A stretch of 23,150 nt of DNA from Acanthaster planci (taxonomy: Eukaryota > Echinodermata > Asteroidea > Valvatida > Acanthasteridae): the NCBI RefSeq assembly GCF_001949145.1, contig NW_019091385.1, positions 3,328,059 to 3,351,208 on the forward strand, written 5' to 3'. The position numbers were made by a program, and so were the translations under genes. Under the pieces are notes generated by a model that did not search any database, was not told the DNA's origin, and saw nothing but the letters and a program-made list of their open reading frames with translations. This document shows, in pieces, positions 18,841-23,150 of this stretch (the first letter of the stretch is position 1; the number at the start of each line of letters is the position of its first letter).

Positions 18841-20093
18841 AAACAACCTTGAGTCATTTTATGTTGACCTTTGTTATTGTCTTCAGATGAAATAAAGAGT
18901 ATAAAGTAGAATTGATGGTATTTTTCTGCATTATGACGTACCGGTACTTTTAAAAGAAACTGAGCATATAAGGCTGTTTTTTGCTAAATTTTGATACAGT
19001 GTCTCCACATTAATTTTTCGAGGAGGGTGGGTTGTCTCTTCAAACATGCCAGTGCTGTTCATTGCCTTTTTTTGAGTGAGTACACTCCAGGGAACCATTA
19101 TTTGTCCTTGTACCTGAAATGTATTATTTCATTGAACTGAAGTATTTGCACATCGCAGTTTATGATCAACGGGCATTCTGAACTAAAGCTTCACTCGTAT
19201 ACAAATTCAGTAGATAACAAACAATACGTTTCGATTGAAAGTGTGTACCCTTCCTGTTATATGACCGTTGCTTAGCAACGGAAGTTATTAAGCAACAAAG
19301 CACGATATCTAAAAATGTTAAGTTTGTAATTGGAACAGAGAAGGCAACATGGATTCTCTCCTACATAATTATACCTAAGAATATAACATCCAGTTGTCAT
19401 ATTTCTAGGACTATTATTCGTCTGCGTCATGTTGCCATGTCGCTTATCTACACAATAACCTGCAATGAAACAACAATATTAAAGGGGATATGTGTTTATT
19501 TGATCAGTCTTTAAAAAGGTTTGTTTAGGACTGTCTGGGCCTTACAAGACAATAATAAGCCCAAGCCGAAGACGCAAGGGCCATTACCACTGCTTCCAGA
19601 TATTTTCGTAATTGAACCTCCCTGTTTCGCCACTTTTTGTGTTTTTTTCCTGTCCTTTGTTTACGGGCCTTTGTGGGCAATAAGATCATTTAAATGGCGT
19701 GACTTGAACCGGATGCACAGATCGTCGACCAAAATAAAATGGCCATAGTGCCTGTGGTGATCCAGAGGGTCGTTTGCTAAGTAAAGGAAAACACTATTTG
19801 AAATATGTTAACACCCGAAAACAACATTTCTCAATAACAACAAAAAACAACCGTCTGCACGGACATGCAATCGAATTTAACTTGATAATTGTGAATTAAA
19901 CAAAAAAGAAAAGAAAACATGCGTACTTCGATAATGTGGCCAATTCATTTGTCAACTGGGAGGTACATCAAACAGCTGCGTTCAGAGCTGTAGAGCTGCG
20001 GTCATTATGTTGCAGTCCAGTATGTAGCTATTGTGTGCTAACTGTCCATGTGCACCGTCGCATAATCCACCATTTTGGTTCCACCAATAGTAG
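18841..20093. other. Intergenic, no gene seen
   Basis: AT-rich sequence holding a perfect X-box-like palindrome at 19265-19281 (listed separately). A plus-strand 75-codon ORF ending at 19746 has no motif. Confidence 0.35.
19265..19281. promoter_or_regulatory. X-box-like palindrome (RFX site form)
   Basis: CCGTTGCTTAGCAACGG has perfect 7-base arms around TTA. GTTGCTTAGCAAC fits the RFX X-box form of GTTGCY, a short spacer, then RGCAAC. RFX factors control ciliary genes in animals. No ciliary gene is visible nearby, so a chance palindrome is possible. Confidence 0.35.
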
Positions 20094-20460
20094 TATTATT
20101 ATTAATTTATTCAGGCAGATTCAAAATATACATACAATAAAAATTATATCCAAAATGTAATATAAAAAGAGGATCAATACAGATTGAAAAAAGGAGGCAC
20201 ACATGTAAATAGTCAATCAGTATAAAAGACGAGGAATGATTAAGCAAAAGGTAGACAAGACAGACATATATATAAAAAAACGAGGACATTGCAGGACTTC
20301 CTTGGAGAAAAACAACAGTGAAACATATCACTTTCGCCAAAAGGGCGTGCCACTCCGAGAGTAAAGACACTCATGTCGCAACTCTCTCTATACCTGCTAT
20401 AAACGGCTCTGGCTGTATTGGTACATGTACATGGTGCATGCGCATCCTCGTGCTTCACAA
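20094..20460 (-). mobile_element. Possible LINE 3' end (non-LTR retrotransposon tail)
   Basis: On the minus strand this segment ends GAATCTGCCTGAATAAAT followed by TAATAATAATAC, an AATAAA word running into an (AAT)n tail. That form is typical of invertebrate CR1/L2-like or RTE-like 3' ends. Upstream on the same strand lie pyrimidine-rich and TATA-rich stretches like a LINE 3' UTR. No reverse transcriptase is seen, so a 5'-truncated copy is inferred. Confidence 0.35.
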
Positions 20461-21742
20461 CAATTGTCAGGTTTAAGTCTCTTCACAACCGTGCCACTTT
20501 CGATGGAACATTTTAGCATCTTTTACTAAAATAAGTACGTTTGGAAATTATGACGTCACACATACAATAGACTGAGGAAAGCAGACGATGACTGCATCCG
20601 TAGTAAAGCTGGGTATAGGTCTTCGCCCCATTAGAAATAAACGGGGAAGTACTGACAATAGGCATATCCGTACTTCTAAATGTTCGCTTCGGACACAACC
20701 AATATTATATCAGCTTATGGGTAAAAAGATTACGCTAATAACATCTTTTTAATGGTCTTAAATTACAATTCATTTCAAAATGGTTTATGTATAATTGATC
20801 TCGTATCCCAAATTTCACATGCACTTCAGAATCCGCCCACTTTCGGGGGAGAGCGATGTATTTGCTTTGATTGAAATGAATACATTCTGAAAATATGTCA
20901 CCCAAAGTACCGAATGCAATGTAGAATATAAAACTATATACTGTATGTACAGTACATGTTCAGGGGCCACTGTTGTTGTTGGCTGGTGTTTTCTCATACA
21001 TCAAAGACCAGCCACGTGACAAGCTCTTGACCAATAGGAATCAGTCAAACTATCTCATCATCCATTATGACTACATGGATAAAATAACAAATGAGGTGTA
21101 AATTACTGATAAAAGACATGTTTATATACGTGTAGCTTGTTTTACACGACTGACACATTACAGTGCTAACCCATGGTAATTTTCCAGTGCTGTGCCACGA
21201 AGGCGCGCTTTTCGCAGAATTCCCCCTTTCATCGACAGCCAAGTGTGGAAGGGCATGGAGGAAGGAACACATAATAAGCTTTTATGAACCGGGTTCGTGG
21301 CTAGTTCGAGGTCGAGGCTGGCAGTAAGCGCACTCACGCAACCTTCGGGTATTTGCACCACCGGAAATCAGTGAACGCCGTGTAGAAAACTTAGCAGAGG
21401 TTTGTCCACCTTGACCGTAGCAAATAACGGCTCGAGATATCACGTGTGCATTACGCTATTTATATTAGTTTAACAACATGTGATGGTTGGGTTAACAGGG
21501 CAGTCCAGATGTCTGACATCCGGATGTTGGTCATCGTGATGATGGTCAACTGTATTATCTAGCTTTGCACTCAGGAACATCTAATACGAGCCCTTTCCAC
21601 TCGACGACAAACAAACAAACTCAGAAATTCACTAGTAATTCACCTCGAGGTAAAGGCGACCTTTGACACGATGTCGCTTATGTAATGTATCTCAAGCATA
21701 ACAAAACGTTTCAAACCTCGCGAGATTGTTCGGCGTCGCATC
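20461..21742. other. Intergenic with regulatory-looking words, no gene seen
   Basis: A full TGACGTCA palindrome (CRE form) occurs at 20551-20558. From about 21180 onward CpG becomes more frequent. The minus-strand ORFs at 21045-21361 overlap in different frames and have no motif. A CCTCGCGAGA element sits at 21716-21725, just before a candidate start. Confidence 0.3.
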
Positions 21743-21940
21743 ATGGAAATGGCCTATACCAATGTTGAACGCGTTCAAACACAGGGAAAATTTGTGCGCT
21801 ACAGCATGTCAATGCCCAAGGGCACTATGAATATGTGCGCTGTTTTTGATGATGCTGTCATGTTTATATTCCTACATTTTCCCCCGTCCTTCACTCTTGA
21901 TATTCAAACAACTGTGTTTCAGTCACGTAATTCACGTTAG
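21743..21940 (+). CDS. Candidate small ORF or first exon, unknown product
   Basis: ATG at 21743 lies in good context (ATCATGG) and 18 bases after CCTCGCGAGA, one base off the TCTCGCGAGA core-promoter element known in animals. The 65-codon frame begins MEMAYTNVERVQTQGKFVRY and becomes hydrophobic after residue 40 (VMFIFLHFPP). It ends at TAG (21938-21940). It might be a first exon spliced before the stop. No family is recognised and homology is untested. Confidence 0.18.
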   Translation: MEMAYTNVERVQTQGKFVRYSMSMPKGTMNMCAVFDDAVMFIFLHFPPSFTLDIQTTVFQSRNSR

Positions 21941-21976
21941 CGACTTCGCTGGGGTCGAAATTCAACGAGATAAACC

Positions 21977-22426
21977 ATGCTTCAAATCAGTGTACAAACA
22001 CAACTCCGTCTTGAGCGCTGTCATTTCATTGGCGTCTTCACAACAAGGCGAATGTGTGTTGTTTCTTTGTTTCATTTTTGTAATCGATATCCTGTGCTAT
22101 ACACTTCAAGGATGATGATACATACGATTAAGCCCCTTCGGTTTCTTGCAATTTCGCCTACGTCATCGTTTCACACTTCATGCCTGCAGGAGCAACATTC
22201 GTTGCTGTCAGGGGTCGACACCATACTGAATAATGAACTCGATCGGATCATGCACCAGGTGACAAAATGGGGATTATTTTTAAGGGCCGGAATACTTAAA
22301 AGTCATCTTTGTGACTCACCATTGTTGTCAATCTCAGTCATGCAATCGCAAACGCGCCTCAACGTTGTGTGCGTAGAGGAACTGTATACACACCCTTTGC
22401 GAAGGATTGTACATGTATTATTATGA
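21977..22426 (+). CDS. Longest ORF of the window, unassigned and doubtful
   Basis: This ATG-initiated frame of 149 codons has an adenine at -3 and no competing long ORF on the other strand. The product has no signal peptide, repeat or motif that I recognise. The part near residues 80-100 (LLSGVDTILNNELDRIMHQV) could form a helix. One ORF of this length is not surprising among six frames of 23 kb, and animal genes are rarely intronless, so it is listed mainly for completeness. Confidence 0.12.
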   Translation: MLQISVQTQLRLERCHFIGVFTTRRMCVVSLFHFCNRYPVLYTSRMMIHTIKPLRFLAISPTSSFHTSCLQEQHSLLSGVDTILNNELDRIMHQVTKWGLFLRAGILKSHLCDSPLLSISVMQSQTRLNVVCVEELYTHPLRRIVHVLL

Positions 22427-23150
22427 GTCCTTTTACGGGGTACTTGACGTCATTTGCTAGGCTTTTGAATAGCTAATCCGTCAGTGTCGTGTTTTGAATA
22501 ATTGAATTAGCCAGGTGTTGTAGGTTAAAATTATTTTATTTGAAAAAATAGGGACTCACTGTTGAAACTATTTGGCTCAGATGTGCCCTCTTAAGGCTAA
22601 TCTCTTGATCACATTTTCTATTCCTCCACACGAGTCTTCGTCTGCGTGAGATCTTTGCACGTGCTTTTCTAGACTGGGATGGAGGCTGTTTTCTACGCAT
22701 TTTCCCTGAAAAGTCCCACATCGAGGAGCAAATTAAGCAAAATAATGTCGTGGCGCTCAACCCAATATCAGTGACCTCAGGCTTCCCTGACGCCAGTTGC
22801 CGTCCCTTGTGTCGCTACGTGGATCTGTATACATATCACAAGGGCAAGGTTCTTAGAGTCTCAAGAGATAAAAATTAGGGGTAGAATCTAATTTTATTGC
22901 ATGCAGAAAAGGTGAAACAAAAAAACTTGATTTCATTTGAGGCAAATCTTATAGTTATAATCTGCAACAGTACAATTTTGTATTTAAACGCGTTCTGTTC
23001 AGTAAATTCCCTTCCACATTACTCCAACTTGCATCAAGAAAGTATACCTCCATATTACTGATGCAGTACCTCTCCGTTCATTTTCTAATATATCTTCTCC
23101 ACTGTCGTAATCATCATCATCCTTTCATCGATCGACCGGCACAATTCCAC
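22427..23150. other. Right edge, no gene seen
   Basis: AT-rich sequence with a TGACGTCA word at 22445-22452. The minus-strand 74-codon ORF at 22536-22760 contains basic stretches but no recognisable domain. Nothing else is supported up to the window end. Confidence 0.35.

Noticed and set aside
22183-22212. Hairpin CCTG...AGCAACATTCGTTGCT...CAGG
   Set aside because: A single short stem without terminator, miRNA or mobile-element context; probably chance.

Overview
The window is nuclear DNA of an animal. The evidence is a spliced kelch-family gene with GT-AG introns, AATAAA polyadenylation signals, miniature transposons with TA target duplications, retroposon-like tails and a long microsatellite. 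Composition is AT-rich with scattered CpG-containing islands, and the word ACATGTA recurs often. Together with the kelch gene this suggests an invertebrate, perhaps an amphioxus-like deuterostome or a lophotrochozoan. The species guess is inference; the sequence does not fix it.

The only well-supported gene is at the left edge. The last four coding exons of a kelch-like propeller protein lie on the + strand at 98-304, 873-1009, 1267-1406 and 1918-2143. They join in frame to give 235 residues and five GG-containing kelch blades, ending in a closing strand and a stop. BTB and BACK domains, if present, lie off the left edge. A long 3' UTR probably runs to an AATAAA at 4053-4058. Inside it are decayed tandem copies of the tail of the last coding exon.

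From about 4.1 to 23.15 kb I see no confidently identifiable gene. There are weak candidates: an open segment at 4940-5239 with a cystatin-like helix; a cysteine-bearing minus-strand segment at 10926-11233 that changes frame once and runs into AATAAA signals; a possible minus-strand first exon at 13728-13778 with an NRF-1-type site upstream; and a possible plus-strand start at 21743 beside a TCGCGAGA element. The two minus-strand pieces could be the ends of one gene of about 3 kb, but this is not shown.

Much of the remainder is mobile-element debris. It includes a GTTT/GCTT microsatellite (6794-6936); an inverted pair of 73-bp A-tailed repeats (6986-7058 and 10228-10300); a pogo/Tigger-like miniature element (12762-12927); a 645-bp TA-flanked element (14527-15171); a long foldback element (15528-16001); a GC-richer block without recognisable coding content (about 17480-18770); and two LINE-like 3' tails (about 8745-8925 and 20094-20460). 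The stretches between these are mostly AT-rich and featureless to the eye.
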